From Bog-756 sp963839925 (GTDB lineage: Bacteria; Actinomycetota; Acidimicrobiia; Acidimicrobiales; RAAP-2), in NCBI GenBank assembly GCA_963839925.1, contig CAWIWV010000002.1:434001-498000 (forward strand): DNA of 64,000 nucleotides, given 5' to 3'. The position numbers and the translations under genes are program-made. The notes beneath the pieces were generated by a model. The model was not told where the DNA came from. It ran no database searches and was given only the letters and a program-made list of their open reading frames with translations. Positions 53,858-62,855 of the stretch are shown piece after piece (positions within the stretch are counted from its first letter, which is position 1; each line of letters starts with the position of its first letter).

Positions 53858-55129
53858 TCAGCGGGCGCTGATCGGTACGTAGTCGCGGACCTCGTCACCC
53901 ACGTAGAGCTGACGGGGGCGGGCGATCTTCGAATCCTGATCGAGCATCTCCTGCCAGTGAGCCAACCAGCCGGCCGTGCGGGGAATCGCAAAGAGGACGG
54001 GGAACATCTCGAGGGGGAATCCCATCGCCTGGTAGATGAGCCCCGAGTAGAAGTCGACATTGGGGTAGAGCTTGCGGGACACGAAGTAGTCGTCGGAGAG
54101 AGCGATCTCCTCGAGCTTCAAGGCGATGTCCAGCAGCGGGTTCTTGCCGGTGACCGTGAACACCTCGTCGGCCGTCCGCTTGATGATGGCCGCCCTCGGG
54201 TCGTAGCTCTTGTAGACCCGGTGCCCGAATCCTTGGAGCCTTCCACCGGATCCTTCCTTGACCGACGCGATGAACGGCTTGACGTTGTCCATCGAACCGA
54301 TCTCGGTGAGCATCCGGATGACCGCCTCGTTGGCACCTCCGTGCCTCGGGCCGTAGAGCGCGGCGGCGGCAGCGGCGCAGGCCGAGTACGGATCGGCGTG
54401 CGAGGATCCCACCACCCGCATCGCGGTCGTCGAGCAGTTCTGCTCGTGATCCGCGTGGAGGATGAAGAGCACGTCCAGCGCACGAGCGAGCACCGGGTCG
54501 GCCTCGAAGCGAGGTTCTGCGATCTTCCACATCATCGACAGGAAGTTCGACGTGAACGGCAATGAGTTGTCCGGATAGACGAAAGGCATCCCGACGCTGA
54601 ACCGGTGTGCTGCCGCGGCGAGGGTCGGCATCTTGGCGATGAGACGGATGATCTGCTTGTGTCGGGACTCGAGATCGAAGATGTCCTTGGCGTCGAGATA
54701 GAACGTCGAGAGGGCGGCGACCGCGGAGACCAACATGCCCATGGGATGCGCGTCGTAGTGGAATCCTTCGAGAAAACGCTTTCGTACGTTCTCGTGGATG
54801 AAGGTGTGCGAGGTGATCTCGCTCTCCCAGACCGCGAACTGTTCCTTGTTCGGCAGCTCCCCGTTCAGCAGCAGGTAGGCCACCTCGAGATAGCTGGAGC
54901 TCTCGGCGAGCTGTTCGATGGGGTACCCGCGGTAGCGCAGAATGCCGATGTCGCCGTCGAGGTAGGTGATGGAGCTCTCGCACGCGGCGGTCGAGACGAA
55001 GCCCGGGTCGTAGAACCAGATGCCCGGCAGGAGCTTTCCCCACTGGGCCGCGGAGATCCCGCCGTGCTCGATGGGGATCTCGAGGGACTCGCCGTTGCGG
55101 TTGTCGATGATCGTGATGCTCTCAGCCAC
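53858..55129 (-). CDS. gltA: citrate synthase
   Basis: Condenses oxaloacetate with acetyl-CoA at the entry to the TCA cycle. 423 residues of the type II (large, NADH-sensitive group) pattern: GDIGILRYRGYPIEQLAE, the His-containing LHADHEQNCST and FGHRVYKSYDPRA, and the late RTAGWLAHWQEM. GTG 55129 gives MAESITIIDN. Confidence 0.96.
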   Translation of the reverse strand: MAESITIIDNRNGESLEIPIEHGGISAAQWGKLLPGIWFYDPGFVSTAACESSITYLDGDIGILRYRGYPIEQLAESSSYLEVAYLLLNGELPNKEQFAVWESEITSHTFIHENVRKRFLEGFHYDAHPMGMLVSAVAALSTFYLDAKDIFDLESRHKQIIRLIAKMPTLAAAAHRFSVGMPFVYPDNSLPFTSNFLSMMWKIAEPRFEADPVLARALDVLFILHADHEQNCSTTAMRVVGSSHADPYSACAAAAAALYGPRHGGANEAVIRMLTEIGSMDNVKPFIASVKEGSGGRLQGFGHRVYKSYDPRAAIIKRTADEVFTVTGKNPLLDIALKLEEIALSDDYFVSRKLYPNVDFYSGLIYQAMGFPLEMFPVLFAIPRTAGWLAHWQEMLDQDSKIARPRQLYVGDEVRDYVPISAR

Positions 55130-55265
55130 TGATCTTCAAACCCTTCTGTGTCCGGCTCGTCGGCCCTTTCGCCCAATCCTAGATCGACACCCCCTGCCAT
55201 CGACCAGCCGGGGAGACCGCGACGACCAGGTCTCTGCGGTCGGACACCTCCCGACCGATTGCAGC

Positions 55266-56399
55266 TCAGGGTGAGATCTGGAGGAGGAACTGTTGGGTCG
55301 CTCCCGCGGGATTCGCGCCAGGAGGAAGCGACAGGCTGAGGGTCAGCTCGTAGATATGTCCGCCGGCCACCCGCAGCGGGGGCATCGAGAGTGCCGCGGA
55401 CGACCCCGACCTCAGGTCGACCCGGGCATGTGCGGTCCCACCTCGACGGCCGTTCGGAGGTTGCGACTGCCCGACCGGGACGACCGTCTCGGTCACTTGG
55501 ATGCCCGTCTCGGACACCGTGCCGCAGTTGGTCACCGTGACGTTCGCCGCAACCGTCGCGGTCGGAGGCAGTACGACGGGCGAGGTCTCGGTGGCGCTGG
55601 ACAGTGGGGCACGACAGCTGTCACCCACGATCCCCGGGCCTCCGGTTGTCGCCACGGCGGCAACTGCCGGGGGCACTGCGGGCGGCACCACACCCGCCGA
55701 GGTGATGACCAGCTGGTGGAACGGCACCAGTGCGGGCGACGCTGCGAGAGCCGATGCCGAGGCGCCCAGGCGGTCGGGGCCGAGTGGGGCATTCGCTGCC
55801 GGTGCCGGCACCCACGTCGAAGCCGGAAGGCGGACATCGATGTGCCGGCTGTGCACGTCGGCGACGAAACGCTCGTATCCACGGTCCGCGCTCTGGAACA
55901 ACAGCCCGGCACTGGTCATCGCCGTCGAGGCCGCAGGAACCGAGAGCAGCGGGGCGGTGTCCTGGGTCACCGGTGCCGCCACACCTGATGGCCCAGACGT
56001 CAGAGGCAAGGGCTCCATCCCCAACAACCGATCGACACTGGTTCGAAGGTCGGAGGTCGCTTGCGCCCTGGCGGCCATCACCGCCGCGAACCGCGTGCTC
56101 AGATCGCCGGTCGGCTCGGGAGGAACCAGACCGGCCGCCTGGGACGCCTGCTCCGATGTCGAGGTCACCGCCTGGTCGAGACCTTGTTGGATCTCGCTCC
56201 TCGCGGTGCGCGGGACCGGCCGGTTGGGAAACTGGGCCGCGTCGTCCATCAGGGCGGCCAGCGACGCCCCGGTTCGGTTGGAAGCATCAACGAGCGGAGT
56301 TGCCAGCCGCACATACCCGGCGTCGATCGCGCTCCGATAGCTCGACGACTGTGCGTTGATCTCGAACAACGAGGCGACGGCAAGCACGGCCACCACCAC
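55266..56399 (-). CDS. membrane-anchored protein with C-terminal Ig-like domain, unrecognised
   Basis: I do not recognise this 377-residue protein. It opens with a hydrophobic segment, then an Ala/Pro/Val-rich helical stretch, and from about residue 265 a beta-rich domain with VAANVTVTNCGTVSETG, reminiscent of CARDB-type folds, which points to an extracytoplasmic protein. GTG 56399 leaves the anchor without its usual positive charges. The open frame continues upstream as AAAARRNRTIGTLAAIAVVV without a start codon; a single-base error near 56440-56455 would connect it to the GTG at 56481 and give a normal basic-plus-hydrophobic N-terminus. Confidence 0.6.
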   Translation of the reverse strand: MVVAVLAVASLFEINAQSSSYRSAIDAGYVRLATPLVDASNRTGASLAALMDDAAQFPNRPVPRTARSEIQQGLDQAVTSTSEQASQAAGLVPPEPTGDLSTRFAAVMAARAQATSDLRTSVDRLLGMEPLPLTSGPSGVAAPVTQDTAPLLSVPAASTAMTSAGLLFQSADRGYERFVADVHSRHIDVRLPASTWVPAPAANAPLGPDRLGASASALAASPALVPFHQLVITSAGVVPPAVPPAVAAVATTGGPGIVGDSCRAPLSSATETSPVVLPPTATVAANVTVTNCGTVSETGIQVTETVVPVGQSQPPNGRRGGTAHARVDLRSGSSAALSMPPLRVAGGHIYELTLSLSLPPGANPAGATQQFLLQISP

Positions 56400-56502
56400 G
56401 ACGGCGATTGCGGCCAGGGTGCCGATGGTCCGATTTCGCCTCGCAGCGGCAGCGGCCGCGTCTGCGTCGGTCCCTCGGCACCCCGTGGACGATAGCGGGG
56501 AG

Positions 56503-57696
56503 CTAACGCAAAAGGTCCCCGGAGACCTCCATGCCCGGCCTCCACGTCGTCTTCGCCACGATCTTCGAGAAATCCGCCCGGTAGGCGTACTTCGCTCCGA
56601 CCTCCCGGGTCTCTTCGAGAAGGCCTTCCGAAAGCGTCGTGGGAGAGAGGCCGAGTGCCAAGAAGCGATCCCGGGTGACGTTGAGATCGTTCTCGGCCGC
56701 CTCCTTGCGCGGGTTCGGCAGGTGGGCGATCTCCACGCCGGTGAGCTTGGCGATCAGCTCGGCCAGCTCCAGCACGCGGTAGGTCTCGGTGACCTGGTTG
56801 AAGACCGAGACCTGATCGCCCCGCTCCGGCGGGTTGTTCAGTGCGATCTCGATGCAGCGAACGGTGTCCCGGATGTGGATGAACGCCCTGGTCTGTCCTC
56901 CGGTGCCGTGCACGGTCAACGGGTGCCCGATCGCGGCCTGCATGATGAACCGGTTGAGGACGGTTCCGTAGTCACCGTCGTAGTCGAACCGGTTGATGAG
57001 ACGCTCATCGATCATGGTCTGGGGAGTCTGAGTCCCCCAGACGATCCCCTGGTGCAGGTCGGTGATCCTCACCCCGTCGTTCTTCGCGTAGAACGCGAAC
57101 AACAGCTGATCGAGTGTCTTGGTCATGTGATAGACGGAACCCGGGTTGGCCGGGTGCAGGATCTCGCGCTCCAGCTGCCCATCGGGTGTGGGGACGTGAA
57201 CGGTGAGATACCCCTCGGGGATCGGTGCAGAACCCGACCATCCGTAGCCGTACACCCCCATCGTCCCCAGGTGGACCACCGCGATGTCGAGACCCGACTC
57301 GACGATGGCGCACAGCAGGTTGTGGGTCGCGGTGATGTTGTTGTCGACCGTGTAGCGCTTCGTCTTCGAGCTCCGCATCGAGTACGGGGCGGCCCGCTGC
57401 TCGGCAAAGTGGACGACCGCGTCCGGTCGAGTCTGAAGGAGCAGGGTGACCAGCTGGTCGTACTCGCGGGCAAGGTCGAGGTTGACGAACTCGATCTCCT
57501 TGCCCATGTGGTCCTTCCACACATCCAAACGCTCGTGGATCGGACGCAGCGGCGTCAGCGATTCGACCTCGAGCTCGACGTCGATGAAACGACGGCTCAG
57601 GTTGTCCACGATGGTCACATCGTGACCAGCCTGCGAGAGGTGCAGAGAGGTGGGCCAACCGCAGAAGCCGTCTCCACCGAGAACGAGAACCTTCAT
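56503..57696 (-). CDS. sqdB: UDP-sulfoquinovose synthase homologue (SqdB/SQD1)
   Basis: A 397-residue extended SDR enzyme. The nucleotide-binding motif VLGGDGFCGWPTSLHL (6-20), HFAEQRAAPYSM, HLGTMGVYG with Thr145, the catalytic YHMTK (Tyr189, Lys193), HQGIVWG and GGQTRAFIHIRDTV all match the SQD1 family, which makes UDP-sulfoquinovose from UDP-glucose and sulfite. The product feeds sulfoquinovosyl diacylglycerol or sulfonated glycans; no SqdX/SqdD-like glycosyltransferase is next to it. ATG 57696 has AAGGA upstream. A different, uncharacterised SDR substrate cannot be excluded. Confidence 0.85.
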   Translation of the reverse strand: MKVLVLGGDGFCGWPTSLHLSQAGHDVTIVDNLSRRFIDVELEVESLTPLRPIHERLDVWKDHMGKEIEFVNLDLAREYDQLVTLLLQTRPDAVVHFAEQRAAPYSMRSSKTKRYTVDNNITATHNLLCAIVESGLDIAVVHLGTMGVYGYGWSGSAPIPEGYLTVHVPTPDGQLEREILHPANPGSVYHMTKTLDQLLFAFYAKNDGVRITDLHQGIVWGTQTPQTMIDERLINRFDYDGDYGTVLNRFIMQAAIGHPLTVHGTGGQTRAFIHIRDTVRCIEIALNNPPERGDQVSVFNQVTETYRVLELAELIAKLTGVEIAHLPNPRKEAAENDLNVTRDRFLALGLSPTTLSEGLLEETREVGAKYAYRADFSKIVAKTTWRPGMEVSGDLLR

Positions 57697-57839
57697 GGTG
57701 ATCCTTCTTTCCCCGAAATCGCTACCCGGTGTGCCCGGGCAGCGCATTCGTCTTCGTTGATCTTAGGTAGTGGCAAGAGTGTGTTGATGGGATCTCGACC
57801 GAAATCGTGGCTCTGTGAGCTGGTCGATCTTCCCGTTCT

Positions 57840-57914
57840 TCAGTGCGCCCGGTCGGGGGGTGGCCCTGTTCCTCCACCCGGCCGGTTCTCGCCACCGAGC
57901 ACCAGACGATTCAT
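57840..57914 (-). CDS. possible 24-residue leader peptide upstream of sqdB
   Basis: ATG 57914 with a purine-rich GGGAGAGG site encodes 24 residues starting MNRLVLGGENRPGGG and ending DRAH. It sits just after the hairpin and 143 bp before sqdB. Its codons are not informative, and it could be chance. Confidence 0.2.
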   Translation of the reverse strand: MNRLVLGGENRPGGGTGPPPDRAH

Positions 57915-57931
57915 CCCGTATCCCCCCTCTC

Positions 57932-57972
57932 CCTTGGAACCGCTCACCGACAGCGGTTCGTTACTTCCAAGG
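57932..57972 (-). ncRNA. long hairpin in the sqdB leader
   Basis: CCTTGGAA pairs with TTCCAAGG (57972-57965 with 57939-57932), and inside it CCGCT pairs with AGCGG around a 7-nt loop; the unpaired arm contains GTAACG. No T-run follows on the minus strand. It resembles a regulatory leader structure, but I cannot assign it to a riboswitch class. Confidence 0.4.
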
Positions 57973-58145
57973 CAAGCCCTTCGGCGTCCATTGTGCCCTC
58001 ACCGGACGGAAATTGGCCAGCAGAAATTGGGGAGATTCCGATTCACTCGGAGGCGGTCGGCTCGACTGCGGGCAAACAGCGGCTCAGCAGCCGAAATGCC
58101 GAAAGAATGGCATCAACAAATTTGATGAACCACGCAAAGTAGTTG

Positions 58146-59666
58146 TCAGCGGGCGACACTCCGTGGTGAATCGGTGGACGGATCCTCCGGGCCGGTGGTC
58201 GACGGGCGATCCTCCGACGCGTCCTCCCCCCCGGCCAGGCCAAGCAGGTGGAGTCCTTCCAACATCGGCGTGTCCGGCTCGGGATCCGGCGCCCGGAGCA
58301 GCTCGGGTGACTGGATCGCCCGCGGCAGCGTGTCGACCGATGCAGGACAAGCCACTTCGTGCTCCCCGCTCACCACTCCCCGTTCGGCAAAACGCCTCGC
58401 GGTGACCAGGACGCGGGTCTCGAGCGAGCCGACCGCCTTGTTGTAGGCGGCAACGGCACTGTTGAGCCCCTTCCCCACGCCGGAGAAATGGTCGCCGAGC
58501 ACCGAGAGTCGCTGGTACAAGAGCGCGCCGTCGCGCTGGATCTCGCGGGCGTGCTCGGCCAGCGAGTCCTGCTGCCAGCCGTAGGCGACCGCTCGGAGCA
58601 GGGCGATCAGCGACGTCGGGGTGGCCAGCAGCACGTGATTGGCGACGGCATGCTCCATCAGCCCCGGCTCGTGCTCGAGTGCGGCGGTGAGCAGCGGGTC
58701 GCCGGGGATGAAGGCGACCACGAACTCGGGCGACGGGTCGACCGCCTTCCAGTACTCCTTCTTTGCGAGCGCGTCGACGTGGGACTTCATCTGACGACCG
58801 TGGTTGGCCAGATGGCTTCGGCGCAGCGATTCCTCCTCGGCCTCGTTGGCGTCCAAGAAGGCCTGCATCGGAACCTTGGCATCCACCGCGACGTTCTTGC
58901 CGCCGGGAAGGTGGACGACCATGTCGGGGCGGACCCTCCCGCCTTCGGCGTCCGAGGTCACCTGCTCGTCGAAGTCGCAGTGCTCGAGCATGCCTGCCAT
59001 CTCCACCACCCTGCGGAGCTGGAGCTCCCCCCAACGACCGCGGGTCTGGGGCGACCGCAGGGCGGAGACAAGATTGCGGGTCTCCTTCTGCAACTGATCG
59101 TGCGAGGTCGACAGGTACTTCATCTGCTCGGTCAGCGACGTGTACGCCCGCTGCCGTTCGACCTCGAGACGCTGCATCCCCTCCTCGTACTTGCCGAGTT
59201 GATCGCCGATGGGCTTGAGGAGCTGCTCGATCGCCTCCTGCCTCTTGGCCAACTCACCGTCGGCGGCGGTCCGGCGCTCGTCGAGCTTGGCGCTTGCGAG
59301 CTGGAGGAACTGCTCGTTGTTCTGACGGAGCGCCATCGATGACAGGCGGGCGAACTCGCCGGTCAACTGCTCGCGGGTCTCGGCCAACTCGGCAGTGCGC
59401 TCCCCTGCCGCCTTTCGTTCGTGTTCGAGGTCCGAGCTCAGCTTGGCGGTGCCGGCCCGAAGCTCGACCAGCTGCCGCTGTTGTTCGAGTGCCTCGCCCC
59501 GTGCGGCCTGGAGGTCGGCCGCCAGCGCGTCGTTGGTTGCCGACGCATCGGCCAGGCGGGCTTGGGCGGTCCGGGCCGCACTCACGTGCTCGGCGCGGAG
59601 CAGGAGGCCTACGACCACACCCAGTGCGACCCCGATAGCGAGCCCGACGACGATTCCTGCGATCAT
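58146..59666 (-). CDS. rmuC: DNA recombination protein RmuC
   Basis: 506 residues: an N-terminal transmembrane anchor (4-23), a coiled coil to about 200, then the nuclease-like RmuC domain with SPQTRGRWGELQLRRVVEMA, RPDMVVHLPGGKNVAVDAKV and FIPGDPLLTAAL. RmuC limits inversions at short repeats. The last 60 residues are acidic. ATG 59666 has GGAGG 7 nt upstream; an ATG 5 bases before is out of frame. Confidence 0.93.
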   Translation of the reverse strand: MIAGIVVGLAIGVALGVVVGLLLRAEHVSAARTAQARLADASATNDALAADLQAARGEALEQQRQLVELRAGTAKLSSDLEHERKAAGERTAELAETREQLTGEFARLSSMALRQNNEQFLQLASAKLDERRTAADGELAKRQEAIEQLLKPIGDQLGKYEEGMQRLEVERQRAYTSLTEQMKYLSTSHDQLQKETRNLVSALRSPQTRGRWGELQLRRVVEMAGMLEHCDFDEQVTSDAEGGRVRPDMVVHLPGGKNVAVDAKVPMQAFLDANEAEEESLRRSHLANHGRQMKSHVDALAKKEYWKAVDPSPEFVVAFIPGDPLLTAALEHEPGLMEHAVANHVLLATPTSLIALLRAVAYGWQQDSLAEHAREIQRDGALLYQRLSVLGDHFSGVGKGLNSAVAAYNKAVGSLETRVLVTARRFAERGVVSGEHEVACPASVDTLPRAIQSPELLRAPDPEPDTPMLEGLHLLGLAGGEDASEDRPSTTGPEDPSTDSPRSVAR

Positions 59667-59815
59667 GGCATGCCCTCCTCAGGACTCCACCTGGCCGGTC
59701 TTCGGTCAGAGTACCGACCGGGTGTGACAACCCCGGGGACCTGCAGCAGTTGGCGCTGCCGGCAGGGATTCCGAGGCGCGCGGCCCGGTCTGCGGAGAGG
59801 GGTACGGTGATCGTG

Positions 59816-60451
59816 ATGGAAGCCACACTCGAGGAGATCGACCGCAAGGTCCTCCAGCTGTTCGCCCTGGTCGGTGAGTCGGTGTCCGGCGCCACCCATG
59901 CGCTCCTGTCGGGTGACCGCGAAGCCGCCAAGACCCTGGCGGACGGTGACGAGGTCGTGGACACCCTCTACCACGACATCGAGAACCTCACCCTTCAGCA
60001 GCTGACCGCCGGCGGCGTCACCTCACCCGACGAGCTTCGATTTCTGGTCACGGTGATACGCATGCTCCCCGACCTCGAACGGAACGGCGACCTCGCCGAG
60101 CACGTCGCTCGACGAGCGGCACGAGGGCTCGGCGTCGAGCTTTCGGCGAGAAGTAGGGGGCTCGTCGAACGTATGGGTGAAGTGGCCATCCGCATGTGGC
60201 GCGCCACGACGGACGCGTATGCCGAACGCCAACCGATGGCTGCAGCGTCGGTGGACACGCTCGACGACGAGATGGACGACCTCCACGTCAGCCTCACCGT
60301 CGAAGTCGTCGCGGGAACGATGCCACTTCCGGTCGCCGTCGAGCTGGCGATGGTCGCCCGCTTCTACGAGCGTTTCGGAGACCACGCGGTCAATCTGGCC
60401 AAGCGCGTCGCGGTGCTCGCACGCGCCACCACCGCCAGCGCCATCGTCTAG
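59816..60451 (+). CDS. phoU: phosphate transport regulator PhoU
   Basis: 211-residue all-helical PhoU with two repeats: DREAAKTLADGDEVVDTLYHDIE and its second copy VDTLDDEMDDLH, and RFYERFGDHAVNLAKRV carrying the metal-binding E-R-x-x-D pattern. PhoU links Pst transport to PhoR kinase activity. ATG 59816 lies 7 nt after TACGGT, supporting this start over GTG 59807. No pst genes are adjacent. Confidence 0.92.
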   Translation: MEATLEEIDRKVLQLFALVGESVSGATHALLSGDREAAKTLADGDEVVDTLYHDIENLTLQQLTAGGVTSPDELRFLVTVIRMLPDLERNGDLAEHVARRAARGLGVELSARSRGLVERMGEVAIRMWRATTDAYAERQPMAAASVDTLDDEMDDLHVSLTVEVVAGTMPLPVAVELAMVARFYERFGDHAVNLAKRVAVLARATTASAIV

Positions 60452-60460
60452 CGAGACGGC

Positions 60461-61492
60461 TCAGGCAAACGCACCGAGCGAATCCAGCTCCTCCGCGAGC
60501 TGCACCGCGTTCAGCGCTGCTCCCTTGCGAAGGTTGTCCCCGCTCACGAACATCGCGAGTCCATGACCCGGACCGTCGGCCCTCCGGATACGGCCGACCA
60601 GCGTCAAGTCCCGGCCTGCCACATGGAGAGGGGTAGGCACGTCGGAGAGTTCGACACCCGGGGCCCCGTCGAGCAGCGAGCTCGCCTGCTCGGGACCGAG
60701 GTCCCGCTCGAACTCGGCGACGATGGCGTGCGAGTGCCCGGTGAACACCGGAACCCGCACGCAGGTGCAGGTGACCGGCAGGTCGGGCAGCTCCAGGATC
60801 TTGCGACTCTCGTTGCGGAACTTCTGCTCCTCGGACGTCTCGCCCGATCCGTCGTCGACCAAGTGGCCAGCAAAGGGGATCACGTTGTGCGCGATGACCT
60901 CGGGGAACACCTTCGGTGCAGGGAACTCGACCGCCCCGCCGTCGAAGGTGAGAGCCGTTGCTCCGTCGGCAGCCTTGACCAGCTGGTCGCCGAACTCGGC
61001 CACTCCGGAAAGACCGGACCCAGAGACGGCCTGATACGTCGCCACGGTCAGCCGATCCAGCCCCGCCGCGTCGTGGAGCGGTTTCAGGACCGGCATGGCC
61101 ACCATGGTCGTGCAGTTGGGATTGGCCACGATGCCCTTCGGGATCGTGCCGAGCGCGCCCGCATTCACCTCGGGTACGACCAGCGGCACGTCGGGATCCA
61201 TCCGCCAGGCAGAGGAGTTGTCGATGACGATGGCCCCCGAGGCGGCGAACTTCGGCGCGAGTTCCTTCGACGCTCCCGCGCCGATCGAGAACAGCGCGAC
61301 GTCGAGGCCGCTCGGATCGGCGTCAGCCGCGTCTTCGACCACCACCTCACGCCCCTCGAACTGGATCTTGCGACCGACCGACCTGGCCGAGGCAAACGCC
61401 CGAAGCTCATCGATCGGAAAATGTCGCTCACCGAGGATCGAGAGCATGACCGTGCCGACCTGACCGGTCGCTCCGACGACTCCGACGCGCAT
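60461..61492 (-). CDS. asd: aspartate-semialdehyde dehydrogenase
   Basis: Second step of the aspartate pathway to Lys, Met, Thr and diaminopimelate. 343 residues with VGATGQVGTVML as the NADP-binding loop, the catalytic cysteine in NPNCTTM, and TYQAVSGSG. ATG 61492 is 7 nt after TACAAT. It follows aspartate kinase on the same strand, 51 bp away. Confidence 0.96.
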   Translation of the reverse strand: MRVGVVGATGQVGTVMLSILGERHFPIDELRAFASARSVGRKIQFEGREVVVEDAADADPSGLDVALFSIGAGASKELAPKFAASGAIVIDNSSAWRMDPDVPLVVPEVNAGALGTIPKGIVANPNCTTMVAMPVLKPLHDAAGLDRLTVATYQAVSGSGLSGVAEFGDQLVKAADGATALTFDGGAVEFPAPKVFPEVIAHNVIPFAGHLVDDGSGETSEEQKFRNESRKILELPDLPVTCTCVRVPVFTGHSHAIVAEFERDLGPEQASSLLDGAPGVELSDVPTPLHVAGRDLTLVGRIRRADGPGHGLAMFVSGDNLRKGAALNAVQLAEELDSLGAFA

Positions 61493-61543
61493 GCTCCTTA
61501 TTGTACGGGCTGGTTCGCGGTGAGCTTCGCCCTCGGACGGAGC

Positions 61544-62758
61544 TCAGACCAGCTCGAAGGCCTGATGCAGTGCCTGGACCGCCGCCTCGGCGGCCTCGGC
61601 GCGGATCATGCACGAGATCCGAATCGAGGAGGTCGAGATCATCTCGATGTTGATGCCTGCGGCCGCCAGCGTCTCGAAGGTGAGGGCGGTCACACCGGGG
61701 TGGGTCTTCATCCCCGCGCCGACCAGCGAGACCCGGGCAACGTCGGCGTCACCGGTCACCCCGGTGGCGCCCAGCTCGGAAAGCATTCCCTCGCAGACCT
61801 CGGTGCTCACCGCCAAGTCGTACCCCGGCACGGTGAAGGAGATGTCGGTGGTGCCGTGCAGTGACGTGTTCTGCACGATCATGTCCACGTTCACGTTGCG
61901 GTCGGCGAGCCCTCGGAAGAGCTGAGCGGCCAACCCCGGACGGTCGGGCACTCCGACCACGGTCAGCTTCGCCTCGGTCACATCGTGGGTGACCGCGGTC
62001 ACGATCGCCTGCTCCATGGTTTCATCCTCCTCGACGACCCAGGTCCCCGGTTCCCAGGTGAAGCTCGAACGTACGTGTAACGGCACCCCGTGGTTCCGGG
62101 CGAACTCGACGGAGCGCATGTTGAGCACCCGACCGCCGGTGGCAGCGATCTCGAGCATCTCGTCGTAGCTCACCCGGCCCAGCTTCCGGGCCTCGGGCAC
62201 CACCCGTGGATCGGTACTGAAGACCCCTGTCACATCGGTGTAGATCTCGCAGACATCCGCCGAGAGCACCGCAGCGAGCGCAACCGCGGTGGTGTCCGAC
62301 CCTCCGCGACCGAGGGTGGTCACATCGTCGCGGTCGGTCGATACCCCTTGGAAACCTGCGACGACCGGGACCGCCCCGCCGGCGAGCGTCTCGCGCAGCC
62401 GGTCGGCCCTGATCTCCACGATCTTCGCCTTGGTGTGCACCGCGTCGGTGATGATCCCCGCTTGACTGCCGGTGAACGACGTGGCTTCGACGCCCAGCCC
62501 GGCCAAGGCCATGCAGAGCAGCGACATGGAGATGCGCTCGCCCGAGCTCAGGAGCATGTCGACCTCTCGGGCCGGCTGCACCGGGCTCACGTCGTCGGCC
62601 AACCGAACCAGTTCGTCGGTGCTGTGGCCCATCGCGCTGACCACCACCACGACATCGTCTCCTTGGCGCCGGGTCCGCGCGACGTGGTCGGCAACAGCGC
62701 GGATCCGCTCCGCGTCGGCAACCGAGGTCCCGCCGAACTTCTGCACCAACAGCGACAT
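61544..62758 (-). CDS. lysC: aspartate kinase
   Basis: Phosphorylates aspartate. The kinase domain starts LLVQKFGGTSVADAERIR and contains TLGRGGSDTTAVALAA; two ACT domains follow (SLHGTTDISFTV and MKTHPGVTALTFETLAAAGI), the usual sites of Lys/Thr feedback. 404 residues. ATG 62758 is 8 nt after TAGCCT. Paired with asd. Confidence 0.96.
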   Translation of the reverse strand: MSLLVQKFGGTSVADAERIRAVADHVARTRRQGDDVVVVVSAMGHSTDELVRLADDVSPVQPAREVDMLLSSGERISMSLLCMALAGLGVEATSFTGSQAGIITDAVHTKAKIVEIRADRLRETLAGGAVPVVAGFQGVSTDRDDVTTLGRGGSDTTAVALAAVLSADVCEIYTDVTGVFSTDPRVVPEARKLGRVSYDEMLEIAATGGRVLNMRSVEFARNHGVPLHVRSSFTWEPGTWVVEEDETMEQAIVTAVTHDVTEAKLTVVGVPDRPGLAAQLFRGLADRNVNVDMIVQNTSLHGTTDISFTVPGYDLAVSTEVCEGMLSELGATGVTGDADVARVSLVGAGMKTHPGVTALTFETLAAAGINIEMISTSSIRISCMIRAEAAEAAVQALHQAFELV

Positions 62759-62855
62759 GAGCCCAAAGGCTACAAGGGGAAGAACCCGTCCAACGCGTGA
62801 GCGCGGTCGGTGGCCGACACCGTTCCCCTGTGGTGGACGGCTACCCTGATCCCCC

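Larger units (their letters stand above)
57697..58145 (-). promoter_or_regulatory. 449-bp region upstream of sqdB
   Basis: No conserved gene is seen. On the minus strand it contains a long hairpin (57932-57972) and a 24-codon ORF (57840-57914). I found no confident promoter; a CACAAT box near 57995 is possible. Confidence 0.4.

Noticed and set aside
57697..58145. Known riboswitch class upstream of sqdB (cobalamin, SAM, c-di-GMP)
   Set aside because: A GCCACT near 57765 resembles a B12 box on its own, but the other conserved cobalamin elements are missing, and the GEMM and SAM cores do not fit.
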